Below are positions 1 through 8,798 of a DNA stretch of 64,000 bases, in pieces; the stretch's first letter is position 1, and each line of letters starts with the position of its first letter. The stretch lies in the NCBI RefSeq assembly GCF_003390325.1, contig NZ_QUOK01000006.1, forward strand, positions 1-64,000. Reading direction: 5' to 3'. The notes under the pieces are model-generated. The model was not told where the DNA came from, made no database searches, and worked only from the letters and a program-made list of their open reading frames with translations. The DNA comes from Rhodohalobacter sp. SW132 (lineage in GTDB: Bacteria > Bacteroidota > Rhodothermia > Balneolales > Balneolaceae). A program made the translations under genes and the position numbers.

Positions 1-59
1 GTTAACCCTGCAGCAACTGTACCTGATATTCCCAGATCGGATGCCGCCGATAGAAAGAA

Positions 60-89
60 TTGCTGACGGGGGCTAGCCCCCGTCAGCAA
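60..89. terminator. Perfect GC-rich hairpin, possible terminator of a gene left of the window
   Basis: Two 14-base arms (60-73 and 76-89, first arm TTGCTGACGGGGGC) are exact reverse complements separated by TA. There is no T-run on the plus side; on the minus strand the hairpin is followed by a pyrimidine-rich TTCTTTCTA. It may end a gene that lies left of the window or belong to the palindromic repeat region that starts nearby. Confidence 0.5.
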
Positions 90-141
90 ACAATGACACA
101 CTTCGCTGAACACTACCATTGACACCTTTGATTAAAGCCAC

Positions 142-1119
142 AATCAAACATGGTATTTCTGTCCACATCAAGCTGCACCAGAAATAAACCCCTTCAGGAC
201 CAAACGCCAATCACTGCTTCCAAGCCCTGAGAAATACCATGTTTTACCCCAACATCAATCCTAACCCTCAAACATGGTATTTCTGTGCACGTCAGGCTGC
301 ACCAGAAACAACCCCCTTCAGAACCAGACACCAATCACAATTTCAAAGCCTTGAGAAATACCATGTTTTACCCCGGCATCACTCCCAACCTCTAAACATG
401 GTATTTCTGTCCACTTCAAGCCGCACCAGAAACAACCCCCTTCAGAACTAAACACCAACCAATGTTTCAGAGCCCTGAGAAATACCATGTTTCATCCCAG
501 CATCACTCCCAATCCCCAAACATGGTATTTCTGTCCACGTCAGGCTGCGCCAGAAATAAACCCCTCTAGGACTATACGCAATCACTGTTTCAAAATCCTG
601 AGAAATACCATGTTTCATCCCAGCATCAGTCCCAATCCTCAAACATGGTATTTCTATTCACTTCAAGCTGCGCCAGAAACAAACCCCCTTCAGAACCAGA
701 CACCAATCACAATTTCAAAGCCCTGAGAAATACCATGTTTCACCTCAACATCAATCCCAACCCCTAAACATGGTATTTCTGTCCACGTCAAGCTGCGCCG
801 GAAACAAACCCCTTCAGGACCAAAAACCAATCACTATTTCAAAACCCTGAGAAATACCATGTTTCATCCCAGCATCACTCCCAACCCTCAAACATGGTAT
901 TTCTGTCCACATCAAGCTGCGCCAGAAATAAACCCCTTCAGGACCAAACGCCAATCACTGTTTCAAAATCCTGAGAAATACCATGTTTCATCCCAGCATC
1001 ACTCCCAATCCTCAAACATGGTATTTCTGTCCAAGTCAAGCTGCACCAGAAATAAACCCCTTCAGGACCAAACGCCAATCCCGATTTCAAAACCCTGAGA
1101 AATACCATGTTTTTGTTTC
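142..1119. repeat. 124-bp tandem array of palindromic units
   Basis: The left arm GAAATACCATGTTT preceded by GA recurs with starts at 229, 353, 478, 600, 725, 849, 973 and 1097, a spacing of 122-125 bases. In the first seven it is followed about 25 bases later by its exact complement AAACATGGTATTTC. The array opens with a lone right arm near 147-160 and closes with a lone left arm. The arms hardly change while the ~25-base loops and the linkers carry substitutions. The right arm also overlaps TATTTCTG, which can pair with CAGAAATA about 17 bases downstream in most units, so alternative hairpins are possible. The period is not a multiple of three, so the short open frames here do not form a repeat protein. 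Function unknown. Confidence 0.93.
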
Positions 1120-1144
1120 ATGTTTTGTTTCATGTTTTGTTTCA
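1109..1144. repeat. Short 12-bp direct repeats (TGTTTTGTTTCA)
   Basis: Directly after the last left arm of the 124-bp array the unit TGTTTTGTTTCA occurs twice in tandem (1121-1132, 1133-1144), preceded by a 13-base variant. The tract ends 14 bases before the stop codon of the carotenoid hydratase gene on the minus strand. It looks like slippage at the array edge. Confidence 0.8.
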
Positions 1145-1158
1145 TTAGGGCTTCTGTT

Positions 1159-2226
1159 TTACCAGGTCCATCGGTACAAACGGGGACTTTTTTGAACCCA
1201 ATGCTCTTGATCAGGATACTGAATCCGCATGTTTACCAGCGGCCGGAAAAGTTTATTATGAATACGAGCCGGTGAAATGTACTCACTGATACCCGAACCC
1301 TGGTAAATCGAATCATCCATCTGCAGCATCAGCCGGCTGAAAAAACGCTGGTAAAATGGACCATCATCAATAATGCTGTTTTTCTGGATTAGAAATCGAA
1401 TATCTCCATGCTTTTTTTCGATTTTCCGTGCAGATTTCAATCCAAACAGGTTCACAGAAAAATCGTCCGTTTCAATACCATCATCGAGAAACAGAATCTC
1501 CCCGCCCGGCCCAATAATCCACCCATTTGAGTGGTATTCGTCATTTTCATTCATCAGGTAATAAATCAGAGTTCGGTCGCCAAAATGAAGCCGGCCCCAG
1601 TACCAATCTTCGAAGCTATCCCGCAGCGGTTCGTTTCCTGTGTTATGATCGTGATATCCGAGTCCGGAAAAGCTGATTGTTTCTTCTTTAAATCCGCGAA
1701 TCTGTAACGTCCCCTGAACTTTTGCCTGTGGCTGCACCAGATTCCACCGGTGGCCCTGGTCCCTTGTATTTTGACTTTTTTGAATCTGAATCGGGTTTAG
1801 AATCGATTCAAACACCAGTTCTCCTTTCAGTTGATCACCATTCGGAACGGTTTGATCCAGCGAAAGTCTATAGCACAATTTTTGACCTGCTATCTCCCGC
1901 TGAAACGTATTCTTTTTCACATGTCCCTCAGGCTTTCTGGCTGAAAAATCAGCCTCACCTGGTTTCACTTCTTCAAAAGAGTAAAATACAGGCTTCCCAT
2001 CCCGGTAAACCGACAGGCTGATCGCGGGATATTGTTCTGCAAGAGGATACTTGTCATTCTGGAGGGCATCTAAATAACGGCGGGAAAACGGGTTTCCATC
2101 ATAAAATATCACTACAATAGAGTACACTTCGTCGCTGGATACTGCATCAAAATACCACCATTCATAACTTCCGGGATTGATTTTTTTACTGCGGACATCG
2201 AGATCTGTGTCTGATAAAATTTGCAT
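1159..2226 (-). CDS. CrtC-type carotenoid 1,2-hydratase (hydroxyneurosporene synthase family)
   Basis: The 355-residue protein has the family hallmark YEWWYFDA at residues 21-28 and a second conserved GLGYHDHNTG block with SFEDWYWGRLHFG near residues 190-220, fitting the two lipocalin-like beta-barrel domains of CrtC. Family members add water across the C1,2 double bond of acyclic carotenoid ends to give a tertiary 1-hydroxyl. No signal peptide or membrane helix is apparent. It diverges, with an 86-bp gap, from a glycosyltransferase resembling carotenoid glycosyltransferases, which supports a pathway ending in a glycosylated hydroxycarotenoid. The ATG at 2226 has no clear Shine-Dalgarno. Family assignment is firm; the substrate is inferred, since some CrtC-fold proteins act elsewhere. 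Confidence 0.8.
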   Translation of the reverse strand: MQILSDTDLDVRSKKINPGSYEWWYFDAVSSDEVYSIVVIFYDGNPFSRRYLDALQNDKYPLAEQYPAISLSVYRDGKPVFYSFEEVKPGEADFSARKPEGHVKKNTFQREIAGQKLCYRLSLDQTVPNGDQLKGELVFESILNPIQIQKSQNTRDQGHRWNLVQPQAKVQGTLQIRGFKEETISFSGLGYHDHNTGNEPLRDSFEDWYWGRLHFGDRTLIYYLMNENDEYHSNGWIIGPGGEILFLDDGIETDDFSVNLFGLKSARKIEKKHGDIRFLIQKNSIIDDGPFYQRFFSRLMLQMDDSIYQGSGISEYISPARIHNKLFRPLVNMRIQYPDQEHWVQKSPRLYRWTW

Positions 2227-2312
2227 ATGGTCACGAATGGTACGTTTTTCATATTCGTTGCGTCAAACAAATTACAACATAACGAACTGTTTCACACCTG
2301 ATACTCACAATT

Positions 2313-3500
2313 TTGACCGATCCTTCCACCCTTTTCTGGTTAAGTGCTTTTTCACTTGCCTACTTGCTGGTTACTTCCTTTATCTTACTTCGGAACCGTC
2401 TGGAATTCACATCGCTGCGGTTTGAACAGTCTGATTCGATCCACTCAGATTTCTGGCCAAAACTATCGGTCTGTATTCCAGCCAGAAATGAGGAGCGAAA
2501 TATCGTCTCATTGCTTACATCCGTCTGTGAGCAGGAATATCCGAATATTGAACTGCTGGTACTGGATGATCATTCCACAGATGCTACTGCTCAAAAAATT
2601 GAAAAGGTTTCGGCAGAATATCCCGGCAGAATACGATCAGTAGAGGCTGCTGAAAAACCAAAAAATTGGCTTGGAAAACCGTGGGCCTGCCACCAGCTGG
2701 GAAAAGAGGCAAGCGGAGACATATATCTGTTCCTGGATGCCGATACCCAATTAAAACCCGGAATGCTCACCTCCGTTGCATCGGCATTTTCCAGGCATAA
2801 ACTTGATATGTTGACCGTTTGGCCCGAACAGATTACTCTCACATTCTGGGAAAAAACTATTGTGCCGCTAATTTATTACGCACTTCTCACTCTTCTCCCC
2901 TCAATTTACGTATACCGCTCTCCCCGATGGATTCCATCTTTTTTGCAAAAGAAAACCGACCCTCTCTTTGCCGCAGCTTGTGGTCAGTGTATCGCTTTCA
3001 CTTCTGCAGGCTATGAAAAAACAGGAGGTCATGAATCGGTAAAAAAACAAATTGTTGAAGACGTTGAACTTGCCAAACGAGCCAAAAGAAATGGGCTAAA
3101 GCTGCGGATGTTCGAAGGTGTAGGATCTATACGCTGCAGAATGTACCGGTCGGAAAACGAGATATTTAACGGGTTACGTAAAAATTTCTTTCCCGGATTT
3201 GGCCGCTCTGTGCCACTATTTATCATAATGGGGCTCATCCACCTAATTGTGTTTGTACTGCCATTTTTTCTCCTGCCTTATTCACTTGTTATTGCATTTC
3301 CGGCACTGCTGTTTATGAGCGTTGCCTCCGTTTCAATCATTCTGCTGCACCGGTTTATACTATCGGTCTGGTTTAACTGGAACCCGCTCTATGGATTTTT
3401 GCACCCGTTAGCCGTGTTGTGGTTCCAGAGACTGGGAATTGTTTCGCTGATGGATCATTTCACAGGCCGAAAGGTAAAGTGGAAAGGGCGTGATGTTTGA
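2313..3500 (+). CDS. Membrane GT2 glycosyltransferase, CrtQ/CruG-like (probable carotenoid glycosyltransferase)
   Basis: The 395-residue protein starts with a membrane helix (residues 8-27), followed by a GT-A domain: LSVCIPARNEERN at 51-63, the nucleotide-binding DDHSTD at 85-90, NWLGKPWAC at 118-126 and the metal-binding LDADTQ at 141-146. About three hydrophobic segments close the protein (near 295-365). The NWLGKPWAC plus LDADT pairing resembles CrtQ of staphyloxanthin synthesis and CruG-type enzymes that glycosylate carotenoid hydroxyls. The reading begins at a TTG (2313); no ATG is better placed. It is divergent from the CrtC-type hydratase, whose product would supply the acceptor hydroxyl. 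GT2 membership is certain, acceptor identity is inferred from context. Confidence 0.77.
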   Translation: MTDPSTLFWLSAFSLAYLLVTSFILLRNRLEFTSLRFEQSDSIHSDFWPKLSVCIPARNEERNIVSLLTSVCEQEYPNIELLVLDDHSTDATAQKIEKVSAEYPGRIRSVEAAEKPKNWLGKPWACHQLGKEASGDIYLFLDADTQLKPGMLTSVASAFSRHKLDMLTVWPEQITLTFWEKTIVPLIYYALLTLLPSIYVYRSPRWIPSFLQKKTDPLFAAACGQCIAFTSAGYEKTGGHESVKKQIVEDVELAKRAKRNGLKLRMFEGVGSIRCRMYRSENEIFNGLRKNFFPGFGRSVPLFIIMGLIHLIVFVLPFFLLPYSLVIAFPALLFMSVASVSIILLHRFILSVWFNWNPLYGFLHPLAVLWFQRLGIVSLMDHFTGRKVKWKGRDV

Positions 3501-3561
3501 ACATCCGGTCTCCATTTGTTATAAAAAAAATAATCTGCTGTATTCTGATAAATATTCATTT

Positions 3562-3569
3562 TAGATTTG
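3562..3569 (+). promoter_or_regulatory. Possible Bacteroidota-type -7 box (TAGATTTG)
   Basis: TAGATTTG matches the TAnnTTTG -7 consensus described for Bacteroidota and lies 43 bases before the recombinase start codon. A matching -33 TTTG at 19-21 bases upstream is not evident, so this is tentative. Confidence 0.3.
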
Positions 3570-3612
3570 TAAACAGATGGTATTTTTCATTGAATTGTAA
3601 CATATTTGATGT

Positions 3613-4530
3613 ATGAGAAAGATCATTGAAAAATTTCTTCGCTATCTTGAAGTTGAGCGTAATTCATCGCATCATACTATTATATCCTATCAAACTGATC
3701 TGGAACAATTCTCCGATTTTCTGGAGAACCAGGATGAAAACAATGGCGAAGAACCTGACCCGGGCTCTGTCACCCGACTTGATATACGACTGTGGCTGGG
3801 CGAGCTTTCCGGTAACGGATTAGCCAGAAGCACTATCGCGCGAAAAGTAGCCTCAGTCCGTTCATTTTTTAAATATTGTTTTAAACGCGGTCATATTGAA
3901 AAAAATCCTGCACATTTATTGATCATTCCCAAACAGGAAAAACGGCTGCCACAGACCATCAAACCGGTGGATATTGAATCCATGATGGAGCTTGCCTCGG
4001 GCGATTCTTCATCTGAAATTCAGAACCGATCGATTCTTGAGTTGCTTTTTGGAACCGGAATCCGCCTCAGTGAACTTACACAGCTGAATCTGGCAGATGT
4101 TGATCTGCATAGAAGTCAAATCAAAGTTCTTGGTAAAGGAAATAAACAGCGAATTGTACCTCTTGGAACGCATGCTTTACACAGTTTAAAGAAACATCTT
4201 GAACACCGCACGGTATTATATGGTAGCCGCACAGACGGCGATGCAAAAATAGCAGTTTATCTGGCCCCGGGCGGCCAGCGAATTTACGCCCGATTTGTTC
4301 AGAGGGTGGTAAAATCGTTTATTGAAAGAGTAAGTGAAGTATCTCAAAAAAGCCCTCATGTTCTAAGGCACAGTTTTGCAACACACCTGCTCGATGCCGG
4401 TGCTGATATACGTGTTATTAAAGAACTTCTGGGCCACACAAATTTATCTGCTACTCAGATTTATACACATACCAGCGTAGAGCATTTAAAGAATATTTAT
4501 AAACAAGCCCATCCAAGGGCAGAACATTAA
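3613..4530 (+). CDS. xerC: Tyrosine recombinase, XerC/XerD type
   Basis: The 305-residue protein has an N-terminal SAM-like core-binding domain (about 1-95) and a C-terminal catalytic domain. All catalytic residues are visible: Arg151 in GTGIRLSE, Lys175 in GKGNKQR, His249 and Arg252 in HVLRHSFATHL, His275 in LLGHTNLS and the nucleophile Tyr284 in TQIYTH. The length is typical of chromosomal XerC/XerD enzymes, which resolve chromosome dimers at dif. It is followed 18 bases later by hpf and then hprK, so it sits with housekeeping genes and not with an integrative element. XerC versus XerD cannot be settled from the sequence alone. Confidence 0.92.
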   Translation: MRKIIEKFLRYLEVERNSSHHTIISYQTDLEQFSDFLENQDENNGEEPDPGSVTRLDIRLWLGELSGNGLARSTIARKVASVRSFFKYCFKRGHIEKNPAHLLIIPKQEKRLPQTIKPVDIESMMELASGDSSSEIQNRSILELLFGTGIRLSELTQLNLADVDLHRSQIKVLGKGNKQRIVPLGTHALHSLKKHLEHRTVLYGSRTDGDAKIAVYLAPGGQRIYARFVQRVVKSFIERVSEVSQKSPHVLRHSFATHLLDAGADIRVIKELLGHTNLSATQIYTHTSVEHLKNIYKQAHPRAEH

Positions 4531-4548
4531 CTTAAACCGTAAAAGTCT

Positions 4549-4848
4549 ATGAAAACGACATTCACAGCACGCCATTTTGATGCGAGCAGAGATCTTCAAC
4601 AGTTTAGCCTTGACGCCGTTGAAAAACTGGAGCAGTTCTTTGACAAAATCATCGTTTGCGATATTGTATTACAGCCAGGCCAGGATGATGATAATCCTTA
4701 CCGCGCCGAGCTGAATGTAAAGGTTCCTAAAACGCTGCTGAATATTTCAGAAGAAGCTCCCTCCTATGAGCAGGCGATGAACAGTGCTGTGGAAACGGCG
4801 ATACGTCGTATCCGAAAATATAAAACCAAACATTTCGAGCGAAACTAA
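4549..4848 (+). CDS. hpf: Ribosome hibernation-promoting factor, short form (HPF/YfiA family)
   Basis: This 99-residue protein carries the S30AE fold signature: a beta strand with TFTARHFDASRDLQQF, an alpha helix EKLEQFFDKI, beta strands ending in AELNVKVPKTLLNISEE, and the long closing helix YEQAMNSAVETAIRRIRKYK. The family binds the 30S decoding region in stationary phase and blocks translation, here in the short form without the dimerising C-terminal domain. It lies between the recombinase (18-base gap) and hprK (8-base gap), so the three are probably cotranscribed. Confidence 0.9.
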   Translation: MKTTFTARHFDASRDLQQFSLDAVEKLEQFFDKIIVCDIVLQPGQDDDNPYRAELNVKVPKTLLNISEEAPSYEQAMNSAVETAIRRIRKYKTKHFERN

Positions 4849-4856
4849 GCTCCTCT

Positions 4857-5885
4857 ATGTCATTTCAGAACCAGAAACCCATTCCGGGCAAAGAAAAAAT
4901 CGCTGTAGCATCACTCATCGATAAATTTCGAAAGAAATTAAGGGTTGAGCTAAAACTGCAAAGCGGTGAAAACAGAGCAGACCAGATCTTTATTCGAGAT
5001 GTAGATCTGCACCGTCCCGGATTGGCCCTGGCCGGGTATATCGACCTGTTTACCTATCAAAAAGTTCAGATTATCGGGAATACTGAATCCAGGTATCTCG
5101 AAAACCTTTCGGAAAGTGAACAGGTCGATTCTTTTAAAAAAGTTACCTCATTTGACGTTCCTATCTTTATTTGTACTGCCGGCAATAAACTGCCCGATTC
5201 CCTTCTACAGATCGCGCGCGACAGGGACATTCCAATCGCATATACGCCGGTTAAAACCTCAAAATTCATGTTTCTTCTGCGTGATTTCCTGGAGGACTAC
5301 TTTGCCGTTCAAACCATGATTCACGGAACAATGGTTGATGTGTACGGCATCGGGATTCTCATCAGTGGTAAATCAGGTATCGGAAAAAGCGAAGTGGCGC
5401 TTGATCTGGTGGAACGCGGCCATCGTCTTGTATCCGATGACGTGGTCATGCTTACAAAAAAGAGCAACATACTGATCGCTTCCGCAACCGAAATGAATAA
5501 ACATTTTATGGAGATTCGGGGACTGGGCATCATCAATGTCATGTCGATGTTCGGAATTCGTTCCATACGCTACCAAAAGCGTCTTGAAGTTATTCTTGAG
5601 CTCAATCTTTGGGAAGATTCTCAAAATGTTGAGCGTACCGGCCTGGATAATGATCAGGATGAAATATTAGACACCTTAATACCTCTCATCAAATTGCCGA
5701 TAACACCTGGTAAGAACATCACTGTAATTGCAGAAGTAATAGCTATGAACTATCTGCTTAAGCATTACGGCTATGATGCAGCTGAAGAATTTCAAAATAA
5801 AGTTCATTCACATATTGCCAGGAAAAAAGATGGCCCCGAGATGCCTAACAGGGCCGTTGAATACTTTGAAGGTGATTTCGAATAA
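4857..5885 (+). CDS. hprK: HPr kinase/phosphorylase
   Basis: The 342-residue protein has the HprK N-terminal domain (about 15-140) and a C-terminal kinase domain with P-loop GKSGIGKS at 171-178, His156 in the IHGTMVDVYG segment, Asp194-Asp195 in LVSDDVV and the signature MEIRGLGIINV at 219-229. These enzymes phosphorylate and dephosphorylate Ser46 of HPr. The C-terminus extends past the usual ~310 residues with a charged tail. No PTS component or HPr gene is in the window, so its partner is not seen here. It is closely packed after hpf, suggesting one operon. Confidence 0.94.
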   Translation: MSFQNQKPIPGKEKIAVASLIDKFRKKLRVELKLQSGENRADQIFIRDVDLHRPGLALAGYIDLFTYQKVQIIGNTESRYLENLSESEQVDSFKKVTSFDVPIFICTAGNKLPDSLLQIARDRDIPIAYTPVKTSKFMFLLRDFLEDYFAVQTMIHGTMVDVYGIGILISGKSGIGKSEVALDLVERGHRLVSDDVVMLTKKSNILIASATEMNKHFMEIRGLGIINVMSMFGIRSIRYQKRLEVILELNLWEDSQNVERTGLDNDQDEILDTLIPLIKLPITPGKNITVIAEVIAMNYLLKHYGYDAAEEFQNKVHSHIARKKDGPEMPNRAVEYFEGDFE

Positions 5886-5981
5886 ATTTAGTAACAAATG
5901 ACGTTCGAATTACTCCTGTATACAGGGAGATACTAATCTCACTTTTAAAGTTGGCTTACGATTTTTTAAAAACATAAACTT

Positions 5982-6956
5982 ATGTCTACCCAAGATCACT
6001 ATGTCTATGATGAAGACCAGTGCCGTTTCGTACCGGTGACATACGGTAAGAAAGAGCGCTACCTTCATACTTTTTCTATCTGGCTTATCAGCAGTGTCGT
6101 TTTTGCCTGTGTGGGACTTGCCGCACTTTCAAAAAATATTGGAACTCCGGCTGAACTTGCCCTTCTGGCTGAAAACCGTATTCTTGTGAGTCAGCTTGAA
6201 ACCACTAAAACTTCCATTCTCACCCTTGAAGATAAAGTTCAGGGAATTGCCGAAATGGATAACGAAATGTACCGATCCGTACTCGGTATGGATCCGATAC
6301 CGGATGAAAAACGTCATCCCGGTACCGGTGGTGCAGACATCTATTCGGAATTTGATCTCTACAGTGAAGACACCTCTGAAATTTTAAAGTGGACCGCGTC
6401 GCGACTCGACAATCTTGAGCGCCGTATAAATGTTCAGCAGATGTCTTTTGATGAAATCCGTGAATTTTACAATAATAACCAGGAACGGCTCCGCCACGTA
6501 CCCGCTATTCGTCCGCTTGATGGAATTCTGCTTAGTGGATTTGGCATGCGGATCCACCCCGTTTTCAAATATAAAAGAATGCACGCAGGCGTTGATTTTC
6601 GCGCCGAGATAGGAACAGATCTTTTTGCCACAGGCGATGGAGTTGTAAAATATGCTTCACGACGCGGCAACTTTGGGAACCTCCTGGTTATCGATCACGG
6701 ATTTGGAATTGAAACTAAATATGCTCACCTCTCAGGTTTTGCCGATGGTATACGTGTGGGATCTGAGGTAAAAAGGGGAGATATTGTTGCATATTCCGGC
6801 AATACAGGCCTCACAAATGGCCCTCACCTTCACTACGAAGTTCATGTGAATGGTCAGCCTGTGGATCCGCTTAACTACCTCTTCGCGGACGTAACACCGG
6901 AAGAGTACCTGATGTACCAGGAAATTGCACGTACAAATCCAACCTCGATGGATTAA
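5982..6956 (+). CDS. Membrane-anchored M23 family peptidase
   Basis: The 324-residue protein has a short cytoplasmic N-terminus, one membrane helix (about 30-50), a predicted coiled-coil (about 55-90) and a C-terminal LytM/M23 domain (about 180-305). Zinc ligands are present: His201 and Asp205 in MHAGVDF, and His284 in GPHLHYEV, with His282 as the catalytic partner. With intact ligands it should be an active peptidoglycan endopeptidase and not a degenerate EnvC-type activator. The arrangement resembles the cell-shape peptidases of the Csd/MepM kind. A terminator follows at 6995-7036. Confidence 0.88.
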   Translation: MSTQDHYVYDEDQCRFVPVTYGKKERYLHTFSIWLISSVVFACVGLAALSKNIGTPAELALLAENRILVSQLETTKTSILTLEDKVQGIAEMDNEMYRSVLGMDPIPDEKRHPGTGGADIYSEFDLYSEDTSEILKWTASRLDNLERRINVQQMSFDEIREFYNNNQERLRHVPAIRPLDGILLSGFGMRIHPVFKYKRMHAGVDFRAEIGTDLFATGDGVVKYASRRGNFGNLLVIDHGFGIETKYAHLSGFADGIRVGSEVKRGDIVAYSGNTGLTNGPHLHYEVHVNGQPVDPLNYLFADVTPEEYLMYQEIARTNPTSMD

Positions 6957-6994
6957 TAATCTTTTCGTTGTACTGAGACAATAATCTTAAAATA

Positions 6995-7036
6995 AAAAAA
7001 GGTGAAACCGGCCATAGTGCTGATTTCACCTTTTTT
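6995..7036 (+). terminator. Rho-independent terminator after the M23 peptidase gene
   Basis: Arms AAAAAAGGTGAAA (6995-7007) and TTTCACCTTTTTT (7024-7036) are exact complements around a 16-base loop and continue into a T-rich tail. It closes the xerC-hpf-hprK-M23 run. Confidence 0.85.
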
Positions 7037-7895
7037 ATTTTTGATTGTACAGCACTCTGTTATCGCCTCTCCAGGCACGAAAACTAACCCGGCTATTCCG
7101 CAATATTTTTGAGATTCATGTTACCCGTCGAACTACAGTAATGTGTATACATTATTCTGAGTTGATAAGGATTACACAGGATTCCGCAGATTCGGGTGCA
7201 GCGATTACTGTCAAGAAATTTATACCTTAATTTCGTTTACCCAAGGTTTAAATGCAGCGGAAAAGAATTGCTAAACACCTGTAATCTGTTCTCGGTTCTT
7301 ACATTTGACGGATATCACAAAACAGTCCATCGAAACGTTTCATCTCGCACTTCCCCGATGGGATCCTGTTGGAAGATACGCGATCTACTGTCCTTAGCAA
7401 AGGCAGGAGATGCCACGCCGGGGCGTGGCATGACAGTAATTGTTGACGAATTAACTTAACTAAGGCCTTTGTTGGACTGTTTTTGCCATTTTTTAAATCG
7501 TATCAGGCCTGCAGGACGACGAACGTTTCCACTGCCACATTTAACTTCACCATTTCTGAGAGACACCGTCACGAGACTTACTGAGATGTTCGGCCTAATT
7601 GTAAGTGATCCAGACTCGCAGGCTGATGAACATTGTTCGTAACTAACGGGCTTATCATGATAAAGAAGAGATTGCCACAGAATGTATGATTAACCCATTG
7701 CCGTATCACGGCTGCACTATTATACAGGTCATCGGATGACAATCGAAAATCGAGGGGTTAAGGAACCGGATCAATTTTAATATTCACTCATCCGATGGCT
7801 GGCAACTGAGTATATACCTTTGACTCCGCGTCATTCCAGAAAATAGATTCATGATTCAACACTGTTTGATGGGACTTGTTGAATCAGGGTTCAAA
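7037..7895. other. Gene-poor region, no credible gene
   Basis: No frame longer than about 90 codons occurs and none shows a recognisable domain. The stretch contains one half-unit of the dispersed palindromic repeat (7404-7440) and a 10-base inverted pair CATCGGATGA/TCATCCGATG at 7730-7739 and 7788-7797. No tRNA or known RNA family could be recognised by eye. Confidence 0.6.
7404..7440. repeat. Isolated copy of the AGGAGAT...ATGACAGTAA palindromic repeat
   Basis: TGCCACGCC (7411-7419) and GGCGTGGCA (7422-7430) form a perfect hairpin flanked by AGGAGA and TGACAGTAA. The same flanks, with a different but again complementary stem, occur inside the element at 16499-16656, and similar ones at 56736 and 56878. 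Confidence 0.75.
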
Positions 7896-7936
7896 TAAAA
7901 AAGTCCGTTCGGAAAGTAATCCGGACGGACTTTTTA
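7896..7936 (-). terminator. Terminator of the response regulator gene
   Basis: GTCCGTTCGG (7903-7912) pairs with CCGGACGGAC (7921-7930) with one mismatch, flanked by A5 and T5 tracts. Read on the minus strand it ends in TTTTTTATTT directly after the response regulator gene; it could also work on the plus strand. Confidence 0.75.
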
Positions 7937-7990
7937 AAATATTTTCTGGCAAGGAATCGTATCGATAGCTCTCTGGAATTCAGCGCGCTA

Positions 7991-8725
7991 TCAGGCGGTC
8001 TGTTCTTTTTTATTCTTGGTGCTGGAATGAGAATTGAACATAAAACCGCGCTTTCGAATCGTTTCTATATATTCATATTCAGAATGTTCGCGGATTTTCT
8101 TGCGCAGATAGCTGATGTACACATTAATGTAGTTGGTCTGTGTATCAAAATGGATATCCCACACGTTTTGCGCGAGTTCTTCCTGGGAAATAACTTTATC
8201 GCGATTCTTCATAAAGTAAACCAGAAGATTGAACTCGTTGTTGGTCAGCGGCACATTTGTTCCCTGGATCCTCATCTCCCGGTTGATAAGGTCAACCTTC
8301 ACGTCTCCGCATGAAAGCTCCTTTTCAAGCTCTTTGGAGCTTCTGCGGGCGATCGCATCAATCCTTGCCATCAACTCTTCGCTGTTGAACGGCTTTGTGA
8401 GATAATCATCTGCGCCCACATTCAGCACCTTGATCTTCACATCCGTTTCGTGTTCAGCGGAGAGTACAAGTACCGGTGTAACAATGCCCTGCTCACGTAT
8501 TTTAGCGCAGACATCGTACCCGTTGCCATCAGGAAGCCGAAGATCCAGCACGATCATGTCAAACTCATCTGAAAACGCGAGTCTTTCACCTTCTTCTGCT
8601 GTTTCAGCAATGGATACAGTATTTCCTTTGTGCTCGAGAATTGCCTTGACCAGAGTACGAACCGTTGGATCGTCTTCTACGACAAGGATACTCATTGCTT
8701 TTTTATCGTCTGTTGATGCAGTCAT
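7991..8725 (-). CDS. OmpR/PhoB-family response regulator, orphan
   Basis: The 244-residue protein has a receiver domain (about 11-125) with acidic residues Glu17/Asp18/Asp19, phospho-acceptor Asp61 in VLDLRLPDG and Lys111 in YLTKPF. A winged-helix DNA-binding domain follows (about 135-232) with LTNNEFNLLVYFMKN and TNYINVYISYLRKKI. No sensor histidine kinase is adjacent: the left neighbour is a gene-poor stretch and the right is an esterase. It therefore depends on a kinase encoded elsewhere or on another input. Its regulon cannot be told from the sequence. Confidence 0.93.
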   Translation of the reverse strand: MTASTDDKKAMSILVVEDDPTVRTLVKAILEHKGNTVSIAETAEEGERLAFSDEFDMIVLDLRLPDGNGYDVCAKIREQGIVTPVLVLSAEHETDVKIKVLNVGADDYLTKPFNSEELMARIDAIARRSSKELEKELSCGDVKVDLINREMRIQGTNVPLTNNEFNLLVYFMKNRDKVISQEELAQNVWDIHFDTQTNYINVYISYLRKKIREHSEYEYIETIRKRGFMFNSHSSTKNKKEQTA

Positions 8726-8798
8726 AAGAGTATATCAGATGATGGACTTATTAAACTTTGCTAATGTAAAAAAAAAATGACTAAAATTATATTGGCTT

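Noticed and set aside
1-66. C-terminal end of a gene running off the left edge
   Set aside because: Two plus-strand frames and one minus-strand frame are all open for about 20 codons; none can be preferred.
142-1119. CRISPR array
   Set aside because: The whole 124-base unit is conserved, with no unique spacers, and no cas genes are near.
239-1195. Repeat proteins in the 124-bp array
   Set aside because: Spacing of 122-125 bases shifts the frame at each unit; the short frames are by-products of the repeat.
3613-4530. Integrase of a mobile element
   Set aside because: It is in a housekeeping operon with hpf and hprK, with no attachment-site repeats or tRNA nearby.
7196-7459. 87-codon plus-strand frame in the gene-poor region
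   Set aside because: It runs through a palindromic repeat, has no domain and no ribosome-binding site.
7037-7895. tRNA or known structured RNA
   Set aside because: No cloverleaf with a T-loop and acceptor pairing could be built by eye; a covariance search would be decisive.
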